From Tumidithrix helvetica (GTDB taxonomy: Bacteria > Cyanobacteriota > Cyanobacteriia > Pseudanabaenales > Pseudanabaenaceae): DNA of 64,000 nt. Made by a program: the position numbers and the translations under genes. How positions within the stretch are numbered: position 1 is the first letter of the stretch; each line of letters starts with the position of its first letter. The stretch is taken from NCBI RefSeq assembly GCF_965232925.1, contig NZ_CBDDRA010000020.1, forward strand, positions 49,374-113,373, given 5' to 3'. Below the pieces are notes generated by a model. It was not told where the DNA came from, ran no database searches, and worked only from the letters and a program-made list of their open reading frames with translations. Below are positions 34,253 through 42,495 of this stretch, in pieces.

Positions 34253-34673
34253 TCATAAAGAGTTCTCATACTCATTTCGATGTAAAAATGCTGAGCCAAA
34301 TTTAAGCGCAGTCCTTGCAAAACAAGATAATACTTGGAAGTTTTTAGAGATCTGGGTCGATCCAGTGATTTTCCCGCCCTAAATTCTCATGCTAGTTGGC
34401 AATCGCGATGGCAGTTGTCATATTTTTAACCCCGCCTCAAACTATAAACTTATCGTATCTCATGCTAACTATCAAACTGCCCAAAAGTGACTACTTGAGG
34501 ATGAATACGAACGGGTCAAAGGGCAACTTTTAGCTGATGAAATCATGCAAATGCTTAGCTTCAAGAACGCGACTTAATGTAGTTGAAAATATTTGTAACA
34601 GGATTATTTAAGAGTAATTTACATTTATCTCGCAAAGTTATTTAATATGATGTAATCACGAAAACAATAAAAA
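34253..34673. other. region with degraded coding traces
   Basis: Between the DUF218-like gene and the AT-rich cassette. Contains the nonsense-broken small gene at 34389-34577 and, before it, a short open stretch (SYSFRCKNAEPNLSAVL and following) without recognisable family. AT-rich at the right end. Confidence 0.4.
34389..34577 (+). pseudogene. small gene interrupted by an in-frame TGA
   Basis: 62 codons: MLVGNRDGSCHIFNPASNYK, LIVSHANYQTAQK, stop TGA at codon 34, then LLEDEYERVKGQLLADEIMQ and MLSFKNAT. The (W)LLEDEYE context suggests a Trp codon (TGG) changed to TGA. Reading through the stop gives one coherent protein typical of small cyanobacterial proteins of unknown function. A recent inactivation is the simplest reading. 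Confidence 0.6.
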
Positions 34674-35192
34674 ATGAGTAAGTCAGAAATTATTAATGTT
34701 CCTCAAATATGTTGTCGTTGCACTAGCAAGAAGAATTTACTTCCGTGGGGAATTTGTCTAAAATATCTAAAGTCGCATTTTGTTATTGTAAGAGTTTACA
34801 GAACTATTACTTTTGATGTATTCATTTGTGAATCCTGCTCAAGGCATATAAAAGCTTCGCAACAAAAAATCAATAGAATTATTATATTTTCATTGTCTAT
34901 AGCCGCTATCTTTAGTATTTTGATAATTATATGCAGTGTATTACCAAAAATTCAAAAAGGTATTGCAATAGACTTCCAAGAATTTATGTTAATTGTATTA
35001 GCCAGTTTGTCCATTTCTTGTGTAGCAGCTATTTCTTTGTTTTTTGTTCTTGCATTAATAGTAGTTACTCTAAACTATGATGCTTTCTTTGGTTTAGCAA
35101 GAATTAGCTTCTTCCCACCTATTCGAATAATCTTTTCCAATAAAAAATACACTTCCCTATTCAAAACTATTAATCCGAACTTAAGGTTTTAA
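34674..35192 (+). CDS. zinc-ribbon, two-helix membrane protein, unknown
   Basis: 172 residues. N-terminal Cys pairs ICCRCTSKK and FICESCSRHI form a probable zinc ribbon (about residues 13-16 and 52-55). Two long transmembrane helices follow (IIIFSLSIAAIFSILIIICS and FMLIVLASLSISCVAAISLF with VLALIVVTLNY). The C-terminal about 40 residues are basic. AT-rich composition differs from neighbouring housekeeping genes. Its stop codon TAA directly abuts the TTG start of the next gene, indicating an operon. No family recognised. Confidence 0.6.
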   Translation: MSKSEIINVPQICCRCTSKKNLLPWGICLKYLKSHFVIVRVYRTITFDVFICESCSRHIKASQQKINRIIIFSLSIAAIFSILIIICSVLPKIQKGIAIDFQEFMLIVLASLSISCVAAISLFFVLALIVVTLNYDAFFGLARISFFPPIRIIFSNKKYTSLFKTINPNLRF

Positions 35193-36101
35193 TTGAAGAG
35201 CTGGTGTAACCCAACTAACGTGAAGTCAGACAAATCCACCCAAAAAACTTCCCAAACACTTATGGATTCTTGGTTGACAGATGAAGTTAAAGAATTGCTT
35301 TGCAGACCCTGTCTAGATATTTCATCTGGAATAGCGAAGAAATTAAACAATCGGATAAAATTAAAACAGAATATAGATGAACGAGCATTAACTGAGTACT
35401 TAGTAGATTTACTAGATACTTCATCACTAGAGAATGTATGGGGAAGTGTTAGAGAATTGCTGCGAGATCAAAATATCTACTTAGATACTAATGTCCGAAA
35501 ATCAACAAAAGAAAATAAAACAGGCGCAGACATAGGTTTAATTATTAATCGTAAGATATGTCAAAGAAAGACTCAATCAGAAATACGATATAGCTGTCTG
35601 ATCCAGTGTAAAAAAATTGACATTAATGGCGTAATAGGAGATTTCTTCCATGAAGTTAGGTCTACAAAAAAATCTCAAAGTAGCTTGATGCTTGATATTA
35701 CTCCTAGTGCATTTTATTTCATCTTCACGCCTTCATGTTTGCTTGATATTGATTATTCGTTAGTACCTATAGCCTTTATTACCATTGGCGGAGTGTGTAA
35801 ATCTTCGATATGGGATATGCGGCATTTTGGATGCGATGAAGTATGGTTTCCATTTCTATCAAAGAATCAAAAAGATTCTACGACAGGAGTTCTAGTTGTT
35901 CCCGCTCTTGCTGTGGAAGCTCAAAAGAATAAAAGTAAGGACGTAAAACTAGAAGATATACTGCCAAATTGTATGCCCCTTTGGTACTGGTTTTCAGAAG
36001 TATTAATAGCTGGCTTTGTTGGCGACCCAAGAAAAGAAACAATAGAGACAGCCACAAATGGTGTGGAGTTTTCTGTTGAAATCATAATTGGTGGTCAGTA
36101 A
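35193..36101 (+). CDS. PD-(D/E)XK-like nuclease candidate, unknown
   Basis: 302 residues from the TTG at 35193 (GTG at 35220 and ATG at 35262 are alternatives). The stretch TGADIGLIINRK and YSCLIQCKKIDINGV has the form D-x(n)-(E/Q)-x-K of Mrr/PD-(D/E)XK restriction endonucleases in the QxK variant (Asp in GAD, Gln-Lys in QCKK). The N-terminal half is helical (ALTEYLVDLLDTS, ENVWGSVRELLRD). The C-terminal half has a beta-rich region with VGDPRKETIETA at the end. Coupled to the upstream membrane protein; AT-rich. A defence-type effector is plausible but unproven; no match to a named family. Confidence 0.55.
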   Translation: MKSWCNPTNVKSDKSTQKTSQTLMDSWLTDEVKELLCRPCLDISSGIAKKLNNRIKLKQNIDERALTEYLVDLLDTSSLENVWGSVRELLRDQNIYLDTNVRKSTKENKTGADIGLIINRKICQRKTQSEIRYSCLIQCKKIDINGVIGDFFHEVRSTKKSQSSLMLDITPSAFYFIFTPSCLLDIDYSLVPIAFITIGGVCKSSIWDMRHFGCDEVWFPFLSKNQKDSTTGVLVVPALAVEAQKNKSKDVKLEDILPNCMPLWYWFSEVLIAGFVGDPRKETIETATNGVEFSVEIIIGGQ

Positions 36102-36137
36102 GGAGAGTTAACAACGAACGTAACACGCCATCAAATA

Positions 36138-36172
36138 CAAAAAGGGGGCAAGTCTGACTTACTCCCTTTTTG
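36138..36172. terminator. bidirectional terminator between cassette and rbp
   Basis: CAAAAAGGG pairs with CCCTTTTTG around an inner AAGT/ACTT helix. A and T runs on either side suit both convergent genes. Confidence 0.8.
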
Positions 36173-36202
36173 TTTCTTGAAGATTGATATAGAGGTTACA
36201 GA

Positions 36203-36721
36203 TTAATTCACAGCTTGGGCTGCCAGAAGTTGCTGCTTAAACTTTTCAAGTTCGTTAGCCCAACGGGGATCGGGCTGATGTGCTTCTAAAGAGGTTGAAG
36301 TGGAAGAGGTTGAAGCGGTGCGACCACCGCCTGAGCGCTTAGACTTGCTACGCTTGCTGGCAGCAGTCTTGGGTGTAGGCGCAGGAATATTTGAAGTTAC
36401 AGCTACGCTTGGCGTACCTTCAGCATCGGGAGATGACTCTTCGCCACCTTCGCCATCTTCTGACTTACCTTTACTGCGTGGCAGAGCTTTCTCAAGCTTT
36501 AGCACCGCTCCGTTAAAATCAAAGCCGTTAAACTTTTCAATTACCGTGTCAGCTAGTTCGGGTGTACCAACGGTAACAAACCCAAACCCACGACATCTAC
36601 CTGTTTTGCGATCGGTGATTACCTTTAAAGAAACCGAATCACCTGACTCGTTAAAAATCTTTTCTAGCGCTTGACGATCTAATTCCGATGGCAAGTTGCC
36701 AACATAAAGACGAATGGACAT
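36203..36721 (-). CDS. rbp: RRM-type RNA-binding protein (Rbp)
   Basis: 172 residues. RRM with RNP2 LYVGNLP (residues 5-11) and RNP1 RGFGFVTV (about 44-51), both intact, then DGAVLKLEKA-like ending (FNGAVLKLEKALPRSKG). After residue 85 the protein is a low-complexity tail rich in Glu, Ser, Thr, Lys and Gly (GKSEDGEGGEESS; SKRSKSKRSGGGRT). Cyanobacterial Rbp proteins bind mRNA, some cold-induced or membrane-localising. The tail is longer than in the short Rbp types. Convergent with the AT-rich cassette. Confidence 0.92.
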   Translation of the reverse strand: MSIRLYVGNLPSELDRQALEKIFNESGDSVSLKVITDRKTGRCRGFGFVTVGTPELADTVIEKFNGFDFNGAVLKLEKALPRSKGKSEDGEGGEESSPDAEGTPSVAVTSNIPAPTPKTAASKRSKSKRSGGGRTASTSSTSTSLEAHQPDPRWANELEKFKQQLLAAQAVN

Positions 36722-37097
36722 GATACTGAGAAACCTCTATATTTTGAAATCTTCAAGAGTGGGGTTGCAGCAGCAGTGACTAAAAAGACTTGTGCACTTA
36801 AAACTTAAAATCGAATGTGCTGCGTGTTGTATAACATTTAACTTTTTTTGACGTTTTCACGCCACCTATCAAAATACCATACAATGATTTGCTTGTTTAT
36901 GGCAATGATAATTTAGGCAGGGCAAACGTTTCAAAAATGCTGGTGTATTTTTAAGCGATCGCACTTACACAACCATAAGGTTTCAATCGATTTAGCCAGC
37001 AAACCCCCTAAATTTCAAGGGTTTGGAACTTGGCAGCCCAATAAGTAGTCTGAAGGCTAAATTCAATTACTTATTCATAAAATCTGCCCAAAATGCT
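36722..37097. other. intergenic region, divergent promoters
   Basis: 376 bases between the rbp start (leftward) and the CAP-domain gene (rightward). AT-rich with an AACTTTTTTTGACG stretch; no gene or repeat recognised. Confidence 0.4.
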
Positions 37098-37634
37098 ATG
37101 CGCTCTTCACAATTATTAAGGATAGCGATCGCCTCAGTTCCCGTACATATCCTCTGGATCGCGGCATGGTCAGCTACCCCAGCGATCGCTAGACCCATAA
37201 CTACCTTTTACACGCCGATCGCCCAAAACACTGGCCAAAATGCCTATGAAACCGAACTTTTGCGGCTAACCAATCTAGAGCGGCAGAAGGTAGGTTTAGC
37301 CCCACTCAAGCTATCATCGCAGTTGAGAAAAGCGGCTAAAAAACATGCTTTAGATATGGCAATCAATAATTATTTCAGCCACACGGGGCTCAATGGCTCC
37401 AGTATGGTCAGTCGAGTTAAAGCCACAGGCTATACCTACAGTGCTGTAGGCGAGAATATTGCCGCAGGTAGACCAACCCCCTCTGCCACGATTCAACAAT
37501 GGATGAATAGTTCGGGGCATCGTGCCAATATCCTCAATCCCAAATTTAACGAAATCGGTTTTGGCTACGCGAATGTTCCAGATAGTCGCTATCAGCACTA
37601 CTGGGTACAGGTATTCGGTAGTCCACGCCGTTAG
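37098..37634 (+). CDS. secreted CAP-domain (SCP/PR1-like) protein
   Basis: 178 residues from the ATG at 37098; a TTG at 37023 would place 25 residues before the signal peptide. The signal peptide is LLRIAIASVPVHILWIAAWS with cleavage near ATPAIA. The CAP core has LTNLERQKVGLAPL, AAKKHALDMAINNYFSHTG, GENIAAGRPTPS, QWMNSSGHRANILNP and HYWVQVFGSP. His residues in FSHTG and SGHRANIL form the typical cavity. Bacterial CAP proteins are exported; role unclear. Single gene, convergent with a TPR gene. Confidence 0.9.
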   Translation: MRSSQLLRIAIASVPVHILWIAAWSATPAIARPITTFYTPIAQNTGQNAYETELLRLTNLERQKVGLAPLKLSSQLRKAAKKHALDMAINNYFSHTGLNGSSMVSRVKATGYTYSAVGENIAAGRPTPSATIQQWMNSSGHRANILNPKFNEIGFGYANVPDSRYQHYWVQVFGSPRR

Positions 37635-37649
37635 GGATTAGCGCATGAT

Positions 37650-38510
37650 TTATTCGTTTTTGGACTCTGGCGAAGGACTGGGTTGTAAAAGATTCAGTTT
37701 TTCATGGGCTTCAAACCAGTCAGGGCTGAGTTCGATCGCCGCTTGTAAGCAGGCGATCGCTTCCTCTTTGCGATCGCTTTCTGCTAAGACCAGCCCTAGG
37801 TTGTAATAGACTTGAGCAAAATGGGGATCGATATCTAAAGCTTCTTGGTAAGAAATCAACGCGTCCCGTAGATTGCCTTGCCGCACAAATACATTGCCCA
37901 AATTGCAATGAGCGTCAGCATAGTCGGGCTGTGTAGTAATTGCTTGGTGAAAGTGATCGATCGCGCGATCGAGTTGCCCTAACTGCAAGCAAGCAATTCC
38001 CAAATCGTTATAGTCTTTTGCCCCGATTAGATCGATATCTACGGTTGTGGCTTGGGCATAAACCTCCGCTGCTGCTTTCGTATTCCCTTTAGCTATGAAT
38101 AATTCGGCAAGAGCGCGATAGGCTTGAATATAGAGGGGATCGAGGCTTAAAGCTTGTTGATAGCTACTGATTGCTTCCTCTGACTTTCCTCTGGTTTGCA
38201 GCGAGTTGCCCAAATTTAAATGGGACTCAGGCGTAAAAGCTTTGGGTTCGAGTTCTAGGGCGATTTGATAATGCGCGATCGCGAGTTCTTGCCAACCTTG
38301 CTGTTGGTAGGCATTCCCCATCATAATATGGGCGACTGGCAGTTCTGGATTTAGTTGAATTGCTTTTTCTAGACTAGAAATCGCTTCTAGAATATTGCCT
38401 TGAGCCAAATAGGTCTCACCAGTTTTGACATGAGCGATCGCCATTTGACGATTGGCTTGATGGATATGATTGGAATTGCTATCTAAATCGTCCGCCGCCA
38501 TAGGTTCCAT
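37650..38510 (-). CDS. tetratricopeptide-repeat protein
   Basis: 286 residues built from about seven TPR units, e.g. AISSLEKAIQLNPELPVAHI, AISSYQQALSLDPLYIQAYR, AIDHFHQAITTQPDYADAHC, ALISYQEALDIDPHFAQVYY. All-helical scaffold for protein interactions, no enzyme domain and no signal peptide. Starts MEPMAADDLDS; an internal Met four codons later is possible. Partner unknown. Confidence 0.9.
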   Translation of the reverse strand: MEPMAADDLDSNSNHIHQANRQMAIAHVKTGETYLAQGNILEAISSLEKAIQLNPELPVAHIMMGNAYQQQGWQELAIAHYQIALELEPKAFTPESHLNLGNSLQTRGKSEEAISSYQQALSLDPLYIQAYRALAELFIAKGNTKAAAEVYAQATTVDIDLIGAKDYNDLGIACLQLGQLDRAIDHFHQAITTQPDYADAHCNLGNVFVRQGNLRDALISYQEALDIDPHFAQVYYNLGLVLAESDRKEEAIACLQAAIELSPDWFEAHEKLNLLQPSPSPESKNE

Positions 38511-38751
38511 CCATTTTTTAATTCTGCAACGCTCTAGAGAATAGCCTAGATCGATTTCTGCTTCTTTTTTTCTGTTTTTGTGAGTGAATTGGACATCTAG
38601 TAAGGCGATCGCTACTTAATTCTCTTAATGTAATCTTAATCACAAAAAATATAGATTTTAGTGTAGCAAGAGGAACAATTCCTGATAGGGTAAATCTTAA
38701 GCCAAAAACAAGCAAATTTTAAGATTTAGTTAAGCTGGAAGCGGAATTTTC

Positions 38752-39903
38752 ATGAAAGTACTAGTAATTGGTGGTGACGGTTACTGTGGCTGGGCTACGG
38801 CTTTACATTTAGCAAATAAAGGTTACGAAGTCGGCATTGTCGATAATTTGATTCGGCGACACTGGGACAGCGAGTTAGGTGTAGATACGCTCACGCCGAT
38901 CGCCTCGATTCAAAAGCGGATCGCCCATTGGCAGGATCTCACGGGCAAAAAGATCGATTTATTTATTGGGGACATTACAAAATACGATTTCTTGCAAGAT
39001 GTCTTCGCAAAGTTTGAGCCCTCCACAGTTGTACATTTTGGCGAACAGCGATCGGCTCCTTACTCCATGATCGATCGCGAACATGCCGTACTTACCCAGG
39101 TGAATAATGTGGTGGGTACGCTCAATATCCTTTACGCGATTAAAGAGCATTGCCCAGAATGCCATCTGGTCAAATTAGGCACAATGGGTGAATATGGCAC
39201 GCCTAACATTGACATCGAAGAAGGCTACATTACGATCGAGCATAACGGGCGCAAAGATACCCTGCCCTATCCTAAACAACCAGGCAGTTTTTACCATGTG
39301 AGTAAGTGCCAAGATTCTCTTAATATTCACTTTGCTTGTCGTATTTGGGGGCTACGGGCAACCGATTTAAATCAGGGAGTTGTCTATGGGGTTCTCACCG
39401 AAGAAACAGGCATGGATGAGCTTTTGATTAACCGACTAGATTACGATGGCGTTTTTGGTACGGCTTTAAATCGTTTCTGCATTCAAGCGGCGATCGGACA
39501 TCCACTTACGGTCTATGGTAAAGGCGGTCAGACACGCGGATTTTTAGATATTCGCGACACGGTGCGTTGTATTGAGATCGCGATCGCTAACCCCGCCGAA
39601 CCAGGCAAATTGCGCGTATTTAATCAATTTACCGAAATGTTTTCTGTGCTTGACCTCGCCCACATGGTGCAAAAAGCTGGTCAAACCATGGGAATCAAGG
39701 TAGAAATCGATCACCTCGAAAATCCTCGTGTAGAGTTGGAAGAGCATTATTTCAATGCCAAGAATACCAATTTGCTCGATTTAGGCTTACAACCGCATTT
39801 CTTGTCTGATGCCTTGCTGGATTCACTGCTAAATTTTGCCGTGAAATATCGCGATCGCATCGATCCAGATCAAATTTTACCCAAGGTATCTTGGCGCAGG
39901 TAA
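38752..39903 (+). CDS. sqdB: UDP-sulfoquinovose synthase
   Basis: 383 residues, extended short-chain dehydrogenase. N-terminal MKVLVIGGDGYCGWATALHL is the NAD-binding motif (GGDGYCG). DNLIRRHWDSELGVDTL and HFGEQRSAPYSMIDR are the sulphite/UDP-glucose region of SqdB, and YHVSKCQDS supplies the Tyr-x3-Lys catalytic pair. It makes UDP-sulfoquinovose from UDP-glucose and sulphite for the thylakoid sulfolipid SQDG. GGAAGCGGAA precedes the ATG. Full length; the sqdX partner is not adjacent. Confidence 0.96.
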   Translation: MKVLVIGGDGYCGWATALHLANKGYEVGIVDNLIRRHWDSELGVDTLTPIASIQKRIAHWQDLTGKKIDLFIGDITKYDFLQDVFAKFEPSTVVHFGEQRSAPYSMIDREHAVLTQVNNVVGTLNILYAIKEHCPECHLVKLGTMGEYGTPNIDIEEGYITIEHNGRKDTLPYPKQPGSFYHVSKCQDSLNIHFACRIWGLRATDLNQGVVYGVLTEETGMDELLINRLDYDGVFGTALNRFCIQAAIGHPLTVYGKGGQTRGFLDIRDTVRCIEIAIANPAEPGKLRVFNQFTEMFSVLDLAHMVQKAGQTMGIKVEIDHLENPRVELEEHYFNAKNTNLLDLGLQPHFLSDALLDSLLNFAVKYRDRIDPDQILPKVSWRR

Positions 39904-40142
39904 TCTATCTAAGGGAGATGTTGTAAAGAAGGCGGCTATATCCCATGCTTTTGGGGTATAGCGCTATACTTATCTATATTCAGAGGTAGCTATACTCTTT
40001 AAGAAGTCAAGAGTGAGTTTAGTTCTTGGTTGCCGGATTTAGTTGGTTCTAGGCGTTTGTATTGCTGGTCTGCTAAATACAAAAAGCAAGCACAAAAAGT
40101 CTTTCGAGACATTCGGGGAATATCAGAAAAGAGACAGTTGTC

Positions 40143-40520
40143 ATGCCCAAGATATTACTGGTCGAAGACAATTACATGAACCGAGATATGCTCTCGCGTC
40201 GCCTGGAACGCAAAGGTTTTCAGATTGTTGTTGCCGTAAATGGTGCAGAAGGCGTAGCCTTGGCTCAAACGGAAACGCCCGACTTAATTTTGATGGATAT
40301 GAGTTTACCAGTGCTAGATGGTTGGCAAGCCACACAGCAGCTAAAATCGATGCCCTCAACCAAAACAATACCGATCATCGGCTTTTCTGCCCATGCCATG
40401 GCAGGCGATCGCGAAAAAGGTATTCATGCAGGCTGTGACGACTACGATACCAAACCCTTAGAATTTCAGCGTCTTTTAGGCAAAATCCAAGCTTTGCTAA
40501 CAAAATATGTCACCAATTAA
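40143..40520 (+). CDS. single-domain response regulator (CheY-like)
   Basis: 125 residues, one REC domain: ILLVEDNYMNRDMLSRRLER with the acidic pair, phospho-Asp in PDLILMDMSLP (about residue 53), Thr/Ser replaced around IIGFSAHAM, and conserved Lys in DTKPLEF. Cyanobacterial single-domain regulators act as phosphorelay shuttles or taxis/gene-expression signals. Its end overlaps the next gene by 14 bases, so the two are co-translated. Confidence 0.92.
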   Translation: MPKILLVEDNYMNRDMLSRRLERKGFQIVVAVNGAEGVALAQTETPDLILMDMSLPVLDGWQATQQLKSMPSTKTIPIIGFSAHAMAGDREKGIHAGCDDYDTKPLEFQRLLGKIQALLTKYVTN

Positions 40521-41535
40521 GGATTTTGTTCTACTGATTGTTGATGACAATGAGATGAACCGCGAGCTTTTAGAGCGGCATCTTAAGCATCAAGGATATA
40601 GCAAAATTCGGATGGCTGTGAATGGTCAACAGGCGATCGACGTTCTGAATGCAGAAAAGGTTGACCTTGTACTTCTAGACATTATGATGCCTATCATCAG
40701 TGGCTATCAGGTGCTTGAATATCTCAAAGCCGATCCTCATCTACGATTTATCCCTGTGATCGTGATTTCTTCCCTAGATGAAACCGATCGCATGGCAGCT
40801 TGTATCGAACTAGGTGCCGAAGATTATCTACCTAAACCCTACAATCGCACTATTCTCAAAGCCCGAGTCAATGCCTGCCTAGAAAAAAAACTCTTGCGCG
40901 ATCAAGAAACTCTCAATCGCCAAAAGCTCGAAGCAGCTTATAAGGAATTAGAAGAGGCTTATAAAGAGCTAGAGGAAATCAAAAATAAACTTGAGCTGAT
41001 GACTCGGCAAGATGGGCTAACAGGCATCGCCAACCGCAGCTATTTCGATCAGATCCTCATCCGTGAATGGAAAGCCTCGATGCGCAATCAAGAATCTCTT
41101 TCGCTGATTATGTTTGATATTGACTTTTTTAAGCAATTCAACGATACCTATGGGCACTTAGTCGGTGATGAATGTTTGCGTAAGGTGGCGAGGGTTGCAG
41201 AACGGGTTATCTGTCGTCCAAGAGATGTAGCAGCCCGGTATGGGGGCGAAGAATTTGCCATGATCTTGCCAGACACCAATGCTGATGGTGCTATGCTCAT
41301 AGCACAGAAATTATGTGATAGTGTTGAGGCTCTGGAAATTCCTCATGCTTTGTCTAAAGTAAGCAAGTATGTCACGATTAGTATTGGTGTAACCACAAAC
41401 ATTGCCGATCCAACTTATTTAGCCGATCGCTTGATTGGCAATGCCGATCGTGCCCTCTATCAAGCGAAGCGTGAAGGACGAAATCGGGTCGTTGTCTGCT
41501 TAGATCGCCCTTTGGTGATTCGAGAATTAGCCTAG
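40507..41535 (+). CDS. REC-GGDEF diguanylate cyclase
   Basis: 342 residues. REC (residues 8-125; VLLIVDDNEMNRELLERHLK, phospho-Asp in VDLVLLDIMMP, Lys in YLPKPYN), a coiled-coil linker (AYKELEEAYKELEEIKNKLE), and a GGDEF domain. The active site is YGGEEFA, and the inhibitory I-site RPRD lies five residues before it, so both synthesis of c-di-GMP and product feedback are expected. Domain order matches WspR/PleD-like enzymes. Middle gene of a three-gene REC cluster. Confidence 0.93.
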   Translation: MSPIKDFVLLIVDDNEMNRELLERHLKHQGYSKIRMAVNGQQAIDVLNAEKVDLVLLDIMMPIISGYQVLEYLKADPHLRFIPVIVISSLDETDRMAACIELGAEDYLPKPYNRTILKARVNACLEKKLLRDQETLNRQKLEAAYKELEEAYKELEEIKNKLELMTRQDGLTGIANRSYFDQILIREWKASMRNQESLSLIMFDIDFFKQFNDTYGHLVGDECLRKVARVAERVICRPRDVAARYGGEEFAMILPDTNADGAMLIAQKLCDSVEALEIPHALSKVSKYVTISIGVTTNIADPTYLADRLIGNADRALYQAKREGRNRVVVCLDRPLVIRELA

Positions 41536-41646
41536 CTATTAGATGCTATTCAAACTTTGGCGATCGCCCAGCCTACAGAGCGAGATCGTTGCTCAGAAAA
41601 AACACAAATAATCAATATGGTTCAATCGCTAAAGGGGAAGCACTCT

Positions 41647-42360
41647 ATGGAAAATAGGGATATCAATGTCTTAATTGTTGATGACAATGAGATGAATCGT
41701 GAAACGCTTGCGCGTCGCTTAAAAAATGAGGGCTTCAACTTTTCGATGGCTGTGAATGGACGAGAAGCTTTAGAAATGGCAAGATCGCGGCGCTATGACC
41801 TGATTTTGCTCGATATTATGATGCCTGAAATGGATGGATACACTGTACTCTCTAGACTTAAGTCTAACGAAGCCATGAGTGGCATTCCCGTAATCATGAT
41901 CTCTGCGATCGAAGAGATGGAAAGTGTGATGAAGTGCATGGAACTCGGTGCCGATGACTATCTCACCAAACCCTTTGAGCCTGTTTTATTGAAAGCAGCG
42001 ATCGCGCGATGTATTCCTCAAGCATCTTCCAAGGCATTGGATCCAGTGCCAAGAACTCCTCTATCTAGTCGGGTAGATGCGTTCAAAACGACACTCCAGT
42101 TAAACAATCCATTGCCTTCCGATAAGTTTGAACTTCCCGAAGAGACGACCAAGGGTAGACCAACCGATCAGTTGACCGTTGAAGAAATCGTGTATCGGAT
42201 TCTTAATTCGGGTAAAATCAGCCGTAAGGGCTATCTTTATCTCAGCAAAGCTCTCTATAATTCTATCTTTTCTAGTCGAACCTTCACCGAGCAGCAAAAT
42301 TCTCAAGTTTCTCATATTTTCGAGTGCATTGCGAAAGGTCGCATCCAAATAGTTGATTAG
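41647..42360 (+). CDS. REC protein with an uncharacterised C-terminal domain
   Basis: 237 residues from the ATG at 41647, chosen for AAGGGGAAG upstream. REC: VLIVDDNEMNRETLARRLKN, phospho-Asp in YDLILLDIMMPEMDGY, Lys in DYLTKPFEP. After a Pro/Ser linker (about 125-170) comes a 60-residue C-terminal unit, LTVEEIVYRILNSGKISRKG and YLYLSKALYNSIFSSRTFTE, ending CIAKGRIQIVD, which has no recognised output motif. It is not a DNA-binding, GGDEF or kinase domain. Last of the three REC genes, 111 bases after the cyclase. Confidence 0.85.
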   Translation: MENRDINVLIVDDNEMNRETLARRLKNEGFNFSMAVNGREALEMARSRRYDLILLDIMMPEMDGYTVLSRLKSNEAMSGIPVIMISAIEEMESVMKCMELGADDYLTKPFEPVLLKAAIARCIPQASSKALDPVPRTPLSSRVDAFKTTLQLNNPLPSDKFELPEETTKGRPTDQLTVEEIVYRILNSGKISRKGYLYLSKALYNSIFSSRTFTEQQNSQVSHIFECIAKGRIQIVD

Positions 42361-42495
42361 ACCAAGAGTACCTAAAGATCGTATAGAGATCGTGGATAAT
42401 TAGATATTGACCTTTAGCATTCAAGCCACGCATCCCTAACCCCCTAAATTTCTAAGCACAAACGGGCTTTAAATCTCTGACAACTGAATTTCTAT

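Noticed and set aside
38518..38715. 65-residue minus-strand frame upstream of the TPR gene
   Set aside because: Lies in the TPR/sqdB divergent gap, no domain; sequence looks like translated promoter DNA.
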